From: DATATJ01 sp963789075
Lineage (GTDB): Bacteria > Acidobacteriota > Vicinamibacteria > Vicinamibacterales > CAVVIG01
Assembly: GCA_963789075.1 (NCBI GenBank)
Contig: CAWBJQ010000003.1
Coordinates: forward strand, 744,001 to 808,000
Direction: 5' to 3'
Length of the DNA stretch: 64,000 nucleotides
Under the pieces are notes generated by a model. That model saw only the letters and a program-made list of their open reading frames with translations. It ran no database searches and was not told where the DNA came from. A program made the translations under genes and the position numbers. Of the stretch, positions 51,886 to 62,112 are shown piece after piece (position 1 is the stretch's first letter; each line of letters begins with the position of its first letter).

Positions 51886-54818
51886 ATGAGGCGTGGTTTT
51901 CAGGTTCTAATCGCGTTGCTGGCGGTCTGCTGGCTCTCGACCGGCTCCGCGTTCGCCCAGGGCGGCGGCGCGAGCGTCGACCGGCTCAATCAACGGAAAG
52001 GTCGCCGACTCGAGCGGCGGCGTGCTTCCCGGCGTAACTGTTTCGGTCAACAGCCCGTCGATGATGGGCGTGCAGACCTCCGTCTCAGATGCTAACGGCA
52101 ATTATCGTTTTCCTGCGCTGCCTCCCGGCACCTATACGGTGACGTTCGAGCTACCGGGCTTCAATACCTTGAAGCGTGAAAACATTCAAATCTCGATGGG
52201 CTTCACGGCGACCGTGAACGTCGAGCTTGCGGTCGCGTCGCTGCAAGAAACGGTTACCGTCACCGGCGACTGCACCGGTCATCGACACGACGAACACACG
52301 CGTCCAGCAGAACTTCAAGCTCGAAGCGCTGCAGGGCATTCCGAACTCACGCGATCTGTGGTCGCTCCTCGCAGCCACGCCGGCGGTGACAATGGATCGT
52401 CTCGACGTGGGCGGTGATCGCGCCGGCACGCAGAGCACGTACACGGCATACGGCTACTCCGGTCAGAATCGTGTGCTCGTCGAGGGCATCAACACGACGG
52501 AAGGCACGAGCGGCGCCGGCTTCTACGTGGACTACGGCTCGTTCGAAGAAGTGTTCCTCGGCACGATCGGCCAGGGCGCGGAAATGCCCACCCCGGGCGT
52601 GCAGAGCCAGATGCTCGGCAAGTCGGGCGGCAACAAGTTCCAGGGCGAGATCTATCAGGACTACGAGAAGAACTCGTTCCAGAGCGCGAACATCCCGTCC
52701 AACGTGATCGCGAAGGGCATTCTTCCGCACAGCAACGAGCTCCAGAAGTACCACGACTTCAACCTGAACGTCGGCGGTCCGATCAAGCAGGACAAGGTCT
52801 GGTGGTACTTCTCGTATCGCAATCAGACGACCGCGGTCGGCCAGCCGAACTTCGTCGGCCCCATCGCGGGTTTGCCGTTCAACACGAACCTCTGGAATCC
52901 CTCGGGCAAGGTCACCTATCAGATCAACCAGAACAACAAGTTGATCGGTTACTACCAGTGGGGCCAGAAGGTGCAGCCGAACCGCCTGCCGCAGAGCTCC
53001 TTCACGTACACCGACCTCGGTCAGACGCTGAAGCAGACCTCCGGCAGCTGGATCTACAAGGGTGAGTGGAACAGCACGCTGAGCAAGAACATGTACGCCG
53101 AAGCGCGCTACGGCGTGTTCGGCTACTACTTCCCGCTGCAGGCCAACACGAACACCACGAACTACGAAGTGTTCGACACAGGCAAGGCGACGCTGACGGG
53201 CGGCGACGAGAACGAGCAGACCGATCGGCATCGCGGTCAGATCACCGGCTCGGTCACCTACTTCAAGGACGGCTGGGGCGGCTCGCACAACTTCAAGGTG
53301 GGCGGCGAGATTCTGTCCGAGACCGGCTATTACGGCTACACGCAGGTGGCGTCTGGCAATGTCCGCGAGAACTTCAACAACGGCGTGCCGCAGACCGTGA
53401 TTCTGTATGCGCCGACGGCGACCGCGATCGGTGGCATCCAGGCGGGTCCGAACGGCGATCTGCTCAGCGTCGACAAGCTGAACACGCAGGACGCGTTCAT
53501 CAGCGACCAGTGGTCGGTCGGACGCGCCACCCTCAACCTCGGCCTTCGCTACGATCGCTACCGGAACTTCACGCCCGATCAGAAACAGCTCGCTTATAGT
53601 TTCGGTCCGCTGAATGTTCCGGCGCTGACCATTCCCGGGCAGACTTACTCGGTGTGGAACAAGGTCGTGCCGCGTCTCGGCATCACGTATGACCTCACGG
53701 GCGACGGCAAGACCGTCTTGAAGGGAACGTTCGGGATCTTCGGCTTCAACTCGGGCCCTGGCGTCACGGCCAGCGCCAACCCGAACTCGGCCTCCAAGAG
53801 CGCCACGTATACCTGGAAGGATGCGGGCGGCTGTCCAGGCTGCGTCGCGGGCGACGGCATCTATCAGCCGGGTGAAGAGGGCACGCAGACCGCCAGCGCA
53901 CTAGCTGGGAACATCCTCGTCGATCCGAACCTGTTCCAGCCGAGCTCGACGCAGGCGACCGGGTATATCGAACGGCAGCTCACCGAAGGCGTCGGCGCAC
54001 GCCTTGGCTTCGTGTACTTCCGCGTGAAAGATCAGACGGCCACCTTCCAGTCACTGCGGCCGGCCAGCGCGTACACCGTGCCCTTCAACGTGGTCGACAA
54101 GGGACCGGACAACATCCAGGGCACCGCGGACGACCAGAACCTGACGTTCTACGGGATCCCGAACAACCTGATTTCCAGCTGCGTGTCCGGTCAGACGGCG
54201 CCGACCCCGACCTGCCAGTATCCGAACACCAGCTACTTGACGAACACGCCGAACGACGGCACGTACAAGACGGTCGAGTTCTCGTTGAACAAACGCCAGA
54301 GCCATAACTACTCGCTCTCTGGCGGCTTCGGCTACACCTGGTCGAAGGACTACCCGCTGTCGTATCCGAACACGCCGAACGGGCCGTTCAATTACGACTA
54401 CACGCGACTCAGCTTCAAGCTGACCGGCACCTACAACGCGCCGTGGGGCATCATGATCAGCCCGCTCTATCGCTTCCAGAACGGCGCGCCGTTCGCGCGG
54501 ACGCTGTCGGTGTCGGCGCCGGCGACGTGCAATTGCACGTTCAGCGCGGCGCGCGGCGGCACCTTGACCAACACGACGGTCTACGTCACGTCGTACAACG
54601 CCAATCGCCAGGACAACGTTGGCGACTTCGACATCCGCGTCGAGAAGACGGTGAACTTCGGTCACGTCGCGAAGGTCCGCCTGTTCCTCGACGGCTACAA
54701 CCTCACCAACTCGTATGCCGCGCAGACGATCAACGTCACGACCGGTTCGGCGTACCTGAACCCGACGTCGATCCTGGCACCGCGCACGGGCCGCATCGGC
54801 TTCCGCTTCATCTGGTAA
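51886..54818 (+). CDS. TonB-dependent receptor, Oar-like, with carboxypeptidase-regulatory domain (two frameshifts)
   Basis: An outer-membrane receptor of about 975 residues. Residues 1-25 are a signal peptide ending in AFAQ. A carboxypeptidase-regulatory beta sandwich follows (INGKVADSSGGVLPGVTVSV...YRFPALPPGTYTVTFELPGF). The plug (VQQNFKLEALQGIPNSRDLW; YGYSGQNRVLVEGINTTEG; KSGGNKFQGEIYQDYE) precedes a long barrel ending in GRIGFRFIW with a C-terminal aromatic. Extra bases near 51979 and 52271 interrupt the first part. This is the Oar/SusC-like class typical of Acidobacteriota; the substrate is unknown. A terminator follows. Confidence 0.88.
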
Positions 54819-54845
54819 CTCAACCAGAGCTTCGCTGACGAGTTA

Positions 54846-54880
54846 GGAGGCGGGAACGGTGTTCCCGCCTCCTTTTTTAT
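54846..54880 (+). terminator. Rho-independent terminator after TonB receptor 1
   Basis: GGAGGCGGGAAC (54846-54857), loop GGT, and GTTCCCGCCTCC (54861-54872) form a perfect 12-bp stem followed by TTTTTT. It is a strong intrinsic terminator. Confidence 0.95.
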
Positions 54881-54983
54881 TGTGGGACCGGCTCGTGCCC
54901 CACGAACCCCTTCACTTTGTCCGCCGCGTACGAGTTGAGCCGGTGTATCGTTCCATTTCCTGAGTGACGACAGGAGTGGACAT

Positions 54984-55811
54984 ATGCCCCGTGACGAAGC
55001 GATGCGAGTCCTGTCTGGAAGTTTTTGCGGGACGCAGAAAGCCAGCCGGCACGTGGCGGGCCTCCACATCGTCGAGAGTGTCTACCAGCCCAATCAGCGC
55101 GTGCCTTGGCACACACATCAGTGGCCATACTTCACGTTCGTATTGCGCGGCGGGTACAACGAGGACTGCCGCGGCAAGACGTGGGAAATTACCGAGGGCG
55201 ATGTCGTGCTGCACGAGGCGGGCGAGGCGCACGCCGACCGCATGCACGCCGCCGACAACTATCTGCTGAACCTGGAATTCACACAGTGCTGGCTCGATCG
55301 TATCGGCGAGTACGGCGCCCGCCTGGATTCGCGCTTCACCGCTCGGGGGGCTCATCTCCTGCAACTCGGCAACCGTCTCCACCGGGAAGTGTGGAGCGCC
55401 GAACGCATTTCGGCGCTATGCATCGAAGGACTCGTGCTCGAGTTGGTCGCGGAAATCGTGCAGCGCAAAGTGCCGTGTTCCGGAAATGCGCGCTGGCTTC
55501 ATCAGACGGTCGAATATCTGCATGCGAACTTCAAGGAATCTCCAACGCTGCAAGAGGTCGCGGAAGCCGCTGGAGTGCATCCCGTCCACCTCGCCCGCGA
55601 ATTTCGCCGCAAACAGGGATTGACCGTGGGTGGGTATATTCGCAAGCTGCGCGTCGAACTGGCTTGCGAGGAACTGATCAGGTCCAAGCAGCCGATCGTT
55701 GACATCGCGGTGAAGGCCGGCTTTTCCGATCAGAGCCATATGACTCGAGTCTTCCGTCGACAGACCGGGCTCACCCCCACCGAATTCCGCAAGCTGCGGT
55801 TCGGTGCCTGA
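54984..55811 (+). CDS. AraC-family transcriptional regulator
   Basis: A 275-residue regulator with an N-terminal cupin-like sensing domain (HTHQWPYFTFVLRGGYNEDC; EGDVVLHEAGEAHADRM). The C-terminal AraC/XylS pair of helix-turn-helix motifs spans about 175-275: LQEVAEAAGVHPVHLAREFRRKQG, and IVDIAVKAGFSDQSHMTRVFRRQTGLTPTEFR. It presumably senses a small ligand and controls the receptor and hydrolase genes that follow. The gene begins with ATG 54984. Base composition from here to 62 kb is less GC-rich than upstream. Confidence 0.92.
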   Translation: MPRDEAMRVLSGSFCGTQKASRHVAGLHIVESVYQPNQRVPWHTHQWPYFTFVLRGGYNEDCRGKTWEITEGDVVLHEAGEAHADRMHAADNYLLNLEFTQCWLDRIGEYGARLDSRFTARGAHLLQLGNRLHREVWSAERISALCIEGLVLELVAEIVQRKVPCSGNARWLHQTVEYLHANFKESPTLQEVAEAAGVHPVHLAREFRRKQGLTVGGYIRKLRVELACEELIRSKQPIVDIAVKAGFSDQSHMTRVFRRQTGLTPTEFRKLRFGA

Positions 55812-55994
55812 CCACCTCTGTTCCGTTCGCTAATCCAATCCCAGCCGCTAAGGCCGTCCTAGACGGCTCCCTCCGGACGGCTGTTTAATCCGCATGCGAC
55901 TGGCTCCTGGCGCGGCCTGAGCCACGTGAATACTTCTGAAAGGACTCCCATCCGCCGCACGTAACCTGTCTTCGTCCGCCGAAAGGTCGCAACG

Positions 55995-58900
55995 ATGAGA
56001 TCGACATCTGCCCTTCCAACTGCACGGGGCACCATCGCGTTTGCTTTGGCGCTGCTGTTGGGCTCTGTCTCGATGTTTGGACAGGCGAATACGGGAGCCA
56101 TTGTCGGCACGGCGCGAGACGCCAGCGGTGCCGTTCTGCCCGGCGTGTCCGTCACCATCCGAAATGAGGGAACCAACATCGGCCGCACCGTTCTCACCAC
56201 GGCAAGCGGCGACTACAGCGCACCGTTGCTTCCGCCCGGGGGGTATGAAGTGTCGGCCGATCTCGCCGGTTTCAACAAGCCGGTCTTCCGCCACATTCAG
56301 GTCCAGGTGAATCAAACCGTTCGCCTGGATTTCGCAATGGCCTTGGCGGCTGTGCAACAGGAAGTGACCGTGAGCGCGGCCGCTCCTCTGATCCAGACCG
56401 ACACGTCCTCGACGGGGCAGGTGGTGAGTCAGGTGCAGATCGCGAACTTGCCCCTCAATGAGCGCAACTTCGTGAGTTTTGCGTATCTGGCGCCCGGCGT
56501 GCAGATTGATGCCGAGAACAGCCTGGTTTCAAGCCAGGGGCTGGCCTTGAGCGCCAATGGCGCACGGCAAATCTCCAACAACTTCCTCTTGGACGGCATC
56601 GACAACAACGATCTGGTCATCAACCAGTACAGCACCGTGCCGTCGGTGGAAGCCATTCAGGAATTCAAGGTGCAGACCGGCACGTATTCCGCCGAATACG
56701 GCCGCAGTTCCGGGGCGCAGATCAACGTCCTGCTCAAGAGCGGCACCAACAGCTTCCATGGCTCGGCATTCGAGTACCTTCGCAACCGCCACCTCGACGC
56801 CAAGAATGCCTTCGATTTACCCGATTGCAGCCCTTCCACGACGGGGGCGTGTGGACCGATTCCGCGGCTTGACCGCAGCCAATTTGGCGGTTCCGTCGGC
56901 GGCCCCATTCGCCGGGACAAGACGTTCTTCTTCTTCTCCTCCGAGTTCCTGGATCTGTTCCAGGCCGACACGCGCTTCGCGACGGTGCCCTCGCAAGTGC
57001 AGAGGTCTGCCGCTCTTGCGGCGGTCCCCGCGGCACAGCGGAATGCTGCGGGCCTCAATATTTTCAATCTCTATCCGGCGGCCAACGTGGGCAACCTGAG
57101 TACGTCCAACACCTTTGAGTCCGCACCCAACATCGAGGAAAAGCTGCCGCTCATCTCACTCAAGATCGATTCCGTTCTGTCGTCGCAGGACAACCTCTCC
57201 AGCCACTACGCGCTCTCGTGGGGCCATCGCGTCAATCCATTCGATCCGTTGTCGCCTTATACGCAGCTGCCGGGCTACGGCACCACCGTGCTGACGCACG
57301 GTCAGAACGGCGGCGCCAGCTGGAACCGTATTTTCAATCCCCGAATCCTGAACGAATTTCGCGCCGGCTTCAATGGCGAGCACGGAATCTTCGACCAGAC
57401 CGATAAGACTGATCACAACACCCCATTGGGTTTTCCCAATGTCCTGACCGCACCGATTGACCTCGGGTTCCCGAATGTTGCGGTTGCCGGCTTCGACGGC
57501 ATCGGCCAGCCGACCAACACTCCCCAAGACCACCCGACGTACACGTTGGATCTGATGGACAACTTCGCGTGGAACCCCGGATTCAACAGTGGCAAGCACC
57601 AGTTCAAACTGGGCGCCGAGTTCCGGCGCTATTTCTATCAGCTGCTGTTCGACACGAGCGCCCGTGGCGTCTGGAATTTCAACGGCTCGAGCAGCACGCC
57701 GGCGTTGGTGCAGTTGCTCCAGGGAACCCCTTCCAACGCCCAAACCGTGAACTCTGAAGTCAACATGAATCTGAACGCCACCTCGTACGGCGCCTATTTA
57801 CAAGACGACTACCGCGTCGCGTCCAGGCTCACTGTCAATCTCGGCGTGCGCTACGAATACAACGTGCCTGTAACGGAGGCGAACAACCAGCTAAGCGTGC
57901 CAGACCTCAGCCCTGCGTCCGCCACCTGCACACCGAAGCCTGGGTGCGAATTCATCGTGGCAGGGACTCGCGGTATCCCGGACGCCACCTATCTGCCGGA
58001 TCACAACAACATCGCCCCGCGGGTCGGCTTCGCGTGGCGCCCTCTCGATTCCGACCGCCTAGTTATCCGGTCCGGATACGGTATCTACTACGACACGTTG
58101 ATTCTGAATGCTCAGTTGAATGCCCGGTTGAATCCGCCGTTTCGCATCACGCAGACCATCGTCAATCCCGGCGGCGCCACCATTCAGACGATCTTCAATC
58201 AGCCGGCCTCTCAGACGCCTCCGGGTGGAACCTTCATGTCCTTGAACTTCAAGGACCCGTATCAAGAGCAGTGGAATGTTGGCACCCAATTCACCCCGGT
58301 CAGCACGCTGCTCCTCGACGTGAGCTATGTTGGCAGCCGCGGCGTCGACTTGGCCCGCTTCAGCCGCATCAACCAGCCCGAACCCGGACAGCCGGTTCCC
58401 TTCCCACAGTTCCAGCCCACGCTGCAAGTCGTCGACAACAGCGCGAGCAGCCACTACAACGCCCTGCAGGTCAAAGCTGAGAAGCGCAGCGGAAGCGGAT
58501 TGAACTTGCTCAGCTCCTACACGTGGTCGCGGTGCATCGATAACGGGAGTTTCTTCGGCTCCAGCGCGTCGGGTGGGACCACCGCGCAGGACCCCAACAA
58601 TCTCGCTGCCGAAAGTGGCTTGTGCCAGTACAACACCAACCAGCGGTTCGTCACGAATCTGGTGTACGAGCTGCCCTTTGGCTCGGGTCGAAAGATGCTG
58701 ACCAGTGGGATTCTGAGCGCGCTGTTGGGCAACTGGGACGTCAGCGGAATTCTGACCCTCCAATCCGGCCACCCGTTCACCGTCACCCGCGGCGTCCCAC
58801 AGAGCGGAACCGTGCCCAATGGGGGTTCCGATCGTCCCGATATGGTCGGCGATCCGTTCGTGGCGGGACCGGTGGCGGCCAATCCGTCATGCGTAGCGCC

Positions 58901-59216
58901 CAGCGAGATCCACACAGCGGCCAATTGGTTCAACCCGTGCGCATTCGAAGCCGCTCCAGGCCGCTTTGGCACTGCGCCCCGGGGAAACCTGATCGGGCCT
59001 CGCTTCGACAATCTCGATGTGTCGTTCCTGCGGGACATTCCAATCACCGGTCAAGGGCGCCGCCTCCGTCTGGAGATTCAGGTGTTCAACTTACTCAATA
59101 CTGCTCACTACAATCTGCCGATCGCCAACTTTGACTCGGCCAGCTTCTCGCGCATCACTCAGGCAAATGATGGACCTCCGCGGCAGGTGCAGCTCGGCGC
59201 GAAGTACATCTTCTAG
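55995..59216 (+). CDS. TonB-dependent receptor, Oar-like, with carboxypeptidase-regulatory domain
   Basis: An intact 1073-residue outer-membrane receptor. Signal peptide about 1-30 (ALALLLGSVSMFGQ). A carboxypeptidase-regulatory domain follows (IVGTARDASGAVLPGVSVTIRNEGTN; YSAPLLPPGGYEVSADLAGF). The plug contains QVVSQVQIANLPLNERNFVSFAYLAPG, ANGARQISNNFLLDGIDNNDL and YSAEYGRSSGAQINVLLKSGTNSFHGSAFEY. The barrel ends in QVQLGAKYIF. The plug is of the type that relies on ExbB-ExbD-TonB energy. It probably imports the substrate handled by the amidohydrolase and amidase just downstream. Confidence 0.95.
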   Translation: MRSTSALPTARGTIAFALALLLGSVSMFGQANTGAIVGTARDASGAVLPGVSVTIRNEGTNIGRTVLTTASGDYSAPLLPPGGYEVSADLAGFNKPVFRHIQVQVNQTVRLDFAMALAAVQQEVTVSAAAPLIQTDTSSTGQVVSQVQIANLPLNERNFVSFAYLAPGVQIDAENSLVSSQGLALSANGARQISNNFLLDGIDNNDLVINQYSTVPSVEAIQEFKVQTGTYSAEYGRSSGAQINVLLKSGTNSFHGSAFEYLRNRHLDAKNAFDLPDCSPSTTGACGPIPRLDRSQFGGSVGGPIRRDKTFFFFSSEFLDLFQADTRFATVPSQVQRSAALAAVPAAQRNAAGLNIFNLYPAANVGNLSTSNTFESAPNIEEKLPLISLKIDSVLSSQDNLSSHYALSWGHRVNPFDPLSPYTQLPGYGTTVLTHGQNGGASWNRIFNPRILNEFRAGFNGEHGIFDQTDKTDHNTPLGFPNVLTAPIDLGFPNVAVAGFDGIGQPTNTPQDHPTYTLDLMDNFAWNPGFNSGKHQFKLGAEFRRYFYQLLFDTSARGVWNFNGSSSTPALVQLLQGTPSNAQTVNSEVNMNLNATSYGAYLQDDYRVASRLTVNLGVRYEYNVPVTEANNQLSVPDLSPASATCTPKPGCEFIVAGTRGIPDATYLPDHNNIAPRVGFAWRPLDSDRLVIRSGYGIYYDTLILNAQLNARLNPPFRITQTIVNPGGATIQTIFNQPASQTPPGGTFMSLNFKDPYQEQWNVGTQFTPVSTLLLDVSYVGSRGVDLARFSRINQPEPGQPVPFPQFQPTLQVVDNSASSHYNALQVKAEKRSGSGLNLLSSYTWSRCIDNGSFFGSSASGGTTAQDPNNLAAESGLCQYNTNQRFVTNLVYELPFGSGRKMLTSGILSALLGNWDVSGILTLQSGHPFTVTRGVPQSGTVPNGGSDRPDMVGDPFVAGPVAANPSCVAPSEIHTAANWFNPCAFEAAPGRFGTAPRGNLIGPRFDNLDVSFLRDIPITGQGRRLRLEIQVFNLLNTAHYNLPIANFDSASFSRITQANDGPPRQVQLGAKYIF

Positions 59217-59260
59217 ATTCGCGTTCGGAAGAAGCTCCGTTGAGATCGTGGAGAGGACGA

Positions 59261-60640
59261 ATGAGTTACCAGAGGCGAACCATGCGGAATATGCTGCTCA
59301 CGACCCTTGCGATCGCGACACTCCTGGCGTTGCCGCCGGTTCGCGCCTCGTCTCCGCAGACCTCCGGCAACACGGCCCCTACGACCTCTGGCGTGACGGT
59401 CATTCGATTCGGCAAGCTATGGGACGGAAGCAAGGTCATCACCGACGCGGTGGTGGTGGTCGACGGCGAGCGGGTGAAGTCGGTCGGCAGCGGCAGCTCC
59501 GCGGTGCCGCCAGGCGCTCACGTCGTCGATCTCTCCAAGTTCTACGGGATCCCCGGATTGATCGATGCCCATACGCACATCACGTACTGGGCCGATGCCC
59601 ATCCGCGCCCCGGTGTCCGTCCGCTGCAGACCAGCATGGGCCTCCCGACCGCCGTGCGCGTGTTCATGGCGCAGGAGAATGCGCGCAAGTCGCTCGAGGC
59701 TGGCGTCACGGCGGTGCGGGACCTTGGCTCGCAGGAATACGCCGATATCGCCATGCGGGATCTGATCAATCGCGGCGCGATGCGAGGACCGCGAATCTTT
59801 GCCGCGGGTTATGGCTTGCACGCCACCAGTCGGGCTCCTCGCGCGGGCGAGGTGCTGGTGCCCAGCGGCGGCGAGGCGAACGGTCCGGCCGAGGTGATGA
59901 AAGCCGTACGTGAGCAGATCGCCGCAGGCGCGGACGTGGTCAAGATGTTCGGCTCGGTCGGCGGCTTCGACAACGTCAACACCACCCAGACGTTCACGCT
60001 CGAGGAGATGAAGGCGGCGGTTGAAGTGGCCCACGCCTATGGCAAAAAGATCGCCATCCATTCGTACGGAGCCAGCGGCGGCCGCGATGCCGTCCTCGCA
60101 GGCGCCGACTCTCTGGAACATGCTGTAGACCTCGACGATGCCACGCTGCACGAGATGGTGGTCCGCGGCACGGTCTACATTCCGACGGTCGCGCACAATC
60201 AGTCTTACTGGGAAAATGCCGACTGGTATGGTTTCGCGCCAGGCTATGCGGAGAAGTTCAAAGATTATATCGACCGCAACATGGCAACACTGCGGCGCGC
60301 CATCAAGGCAGGCGTGCGCATTGGCATGGGCTCGGACGCGGTGTTCGTGATGTGGGGACAGAATGCCCGCGACCTGACGCTGTACGTGGAATGCGGCATG
60401 ACGCCGGAGCAGGCGCTCGCCGCGGCGACGAAAGTGAATGCCACACTGTTACCGATGGAGAAGTCATTGGGAGCAGTCGCACCCGGCTACTACGCCGACA
60501 TCGTCGCTCTTCAGGGCGATCCCCTGGCGGATATCAATGTGGTCCTGAAGGGCGTTCGCTGGGTGATGAAAGAGGGCCAGGTGGTGGTGAATCAGACGAC
60601 ACCGGCATCCTCCTCTTCCCGCGGCCTCGCCGGAAAGTAG
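59261..60640 (+). CDS. Exported amidohydrolase, imidazolonepropionase/prolidase-like
   Basis: A 459-residue metal-dependent hydrolase with a signal peptide (RNMLLTTLAIATLLALPPVRA). The metal motif is GLIDAHTHITYW at about residues 97-108; others are DVVKMFGSVGG, AIHSYGASGG, SLEHAVDL and MGSDAVF. The ATG at 59261 with GAGAGGA upstream was chosen over a TTG 21 bases earlier. The DVVKMFG Lys may be the carbamylated metal ligand. Relatives cleave Xaa-Pro or Xaa-Arg dipeptides or cyclic imides. It lies between a TonB receptor and an amidase, 16 bases before the latter, suggesting one catabolic operon. Confidence 0.9.
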   Translation: MSYQRRTMRNMLLTTLAIATLLALPPVRASSPQTSGNTAPTTSGVTVIRFGKLWDGSKVITDAVVVVDGERVKSVGSGSSAVPPGAHVVDLSKFYGIPGLIDAHTHITYWADAHPRPGVRPLQTSMGLPTAVRVFMAQENARKSLEAGVTAVRDLGSQEYADIAMRDLINRGAMRGPRIFAAGYGLHATSRAPRAGEVLVPSGGEANGPAEVMKAVREQIAAGADVVKMFGSVGGFDNVNTTQTFTLEEMKAAVEVAHAYGKKIAIHSYGASGGRDAVLAGADSLEHAVDLDDATLHEMVVRGTVYIPTVAHNQSYWENADWYGFAPGYAEKFKDYIDRNMATLRRAIKAGVRIGMGSDAVFVMWGQNARDLTLYVECGMTPEQALAAATKVNATLLPMEKSLGAVAPGYYADIVALQGDPLADINVVLKGVRWVMKEGQVVVNQTTPASSSSRGLAGK

Positions 60641-60656
60641 AACCCAGGCCGTCTGA

Positions 60657-62112
60657 ATGTCCTCCGAATTCGCGTGGCTGACAATTGAGCACGTCGCGCC
60701 CCTGATCGCGAAACGAAAGTTGTCACCGTGCGAGCTCTTGGAGTCGCTGTTGTGCCATATCCAACAGCACAATTCCAAGGTCAATGCATTCATCACGGTG
60801 GACATCGAAGGTTCACGGCGTGCGGCGTCGATCGCGGAATCGGAAATTCTACGCGGGCGCTACCGCGGGCCGCTGCACGGGCTTCCAATTGCCATCAAGG
60901 ACAATATCTGGACGGCCGGTCTGCGCACGACGGCTGGTTCGAGGATTCTGGCCGACTTCGTTCCCGTGGTGGATGCGACAGTCATTCGGCGGTTGCGACG
61001 CGCGGGAGCCGTGATTATTGGCAAGACCAATATGAGCGAGTTCGCCTATGGCGCCACCAATAACAATCAACACTACGGCGCGACCCACAATCCGTGGAAC
61101 TTGGAGCGTACGACAGGCGGGTCAAGCGGCGGCTCGGCGGCAGCGGTGGCCGCCGGCTTTGCATTTGCCGCCCTGGGCACGGACACTGGAGGGTCCATCC
61201 GGATTCCGTCAGCTTTATGTGGGGTGGTGGGGCTGAAACCGACCTTTGGACGCGTGAGCTGCTACGGAACGATGCCGCTGGTGCCGCTCTATGATCATGT
61301 CGGGCCAATAGCCCGCAGCACCGTCGATGTCGCGCTCGTACTGAAGGTCATCGCCGGTCGCGATCGGCGCGATTCGACCACCGCATCCATTCCGGTGCCG
61401 GACTTTGCGCGCCAGCCCCGCACTCGCAATCAGCATTTCCGGCTCGGACGGCCGCGCGAGTACTACTTCGATCACTTGTCGTCCGATGTTTCCAACAGTC
61501 TCAAGAAGGTCACCCGCACGTTCGAGCGCGCAGGCGCCCAGATTCGAGAGGTGCGGCTGCCCGAACTGCAACAGGCTGTGGAGCGCTGTACGGCGTTTGC
61601 GTATGCTGAGGCAACGAGGGTACATCGTCGCGTGGGCTACTTCCCGGCGCGGCAGCAGGAATACGGTGATGACGTCCTGCATCGCCTCGAGGTGGGTGGC
61701 GAGGTACGCGCAGTGGATTATGCTGCCGCCGCAGAGGCGAAGCGCGTTCTGGAGGCGGAGTTCGATGCGGCCCTGACCAATGTAGACGCCATCCTTGCGC
61801 CCACGGTGCCTTTGGGGGCGACCGTTATTGGTCAGACGACCGTGATCATCGGTTCACGAAGAAGAGGCGGTACGTTCCGCCTTCATACGGCTCAATCGGC
61901 CAGCGAACATAACCGGCCTGCCATCGATTACCGTACCCTGCGGGTTCACCTCCGAGGGTCTTCCCGTTGGATTGCAGCTGATCGGCCGCGCGTTTAGCGA
62001 AGCTCAGTTGCTGCAGATTGGTCGCCTATACGTGCAAAACAGTCATCAAAAGGTCGCCCGTCCGACGGCCATTGTCGCATCGGGTCAGGGCGCGATTCGC
62101 GAAAGCTCTTGA
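60657..62112 (+). CDS. Amidase-signature family amidase (one frameshift)
   Basis: An amidase of about 484 residues. Catalytic Lys lies in HGLPIAIKDNIWTAG, the cis-Ser in ERTTGGSSGGSAAAVAAGFA, and the nucleophile Ser in LGTDTGGSIRIPSALCGVVGLKPT. One extra base near 61858 shifts the frame. Beyond it the expected C-terminus reads AFIRLNRPANITGLPSITVPCGFTSEGLPVGLQLIGRAFSEAQLLQIGRLY and ends at TGA 62110-62112. It overlaps the convergent TPR gene by 28 bases. It has no signal peptide, so it likely cleaves an imported amide in the cytoplasm. Confidence 0.88.

Noticed and set aside
55995..59216. Frameshift in TonB receptor 2
   Set aside because: The frame is continuous from signal peptide to terminal aromatic residue; no shift is needed.
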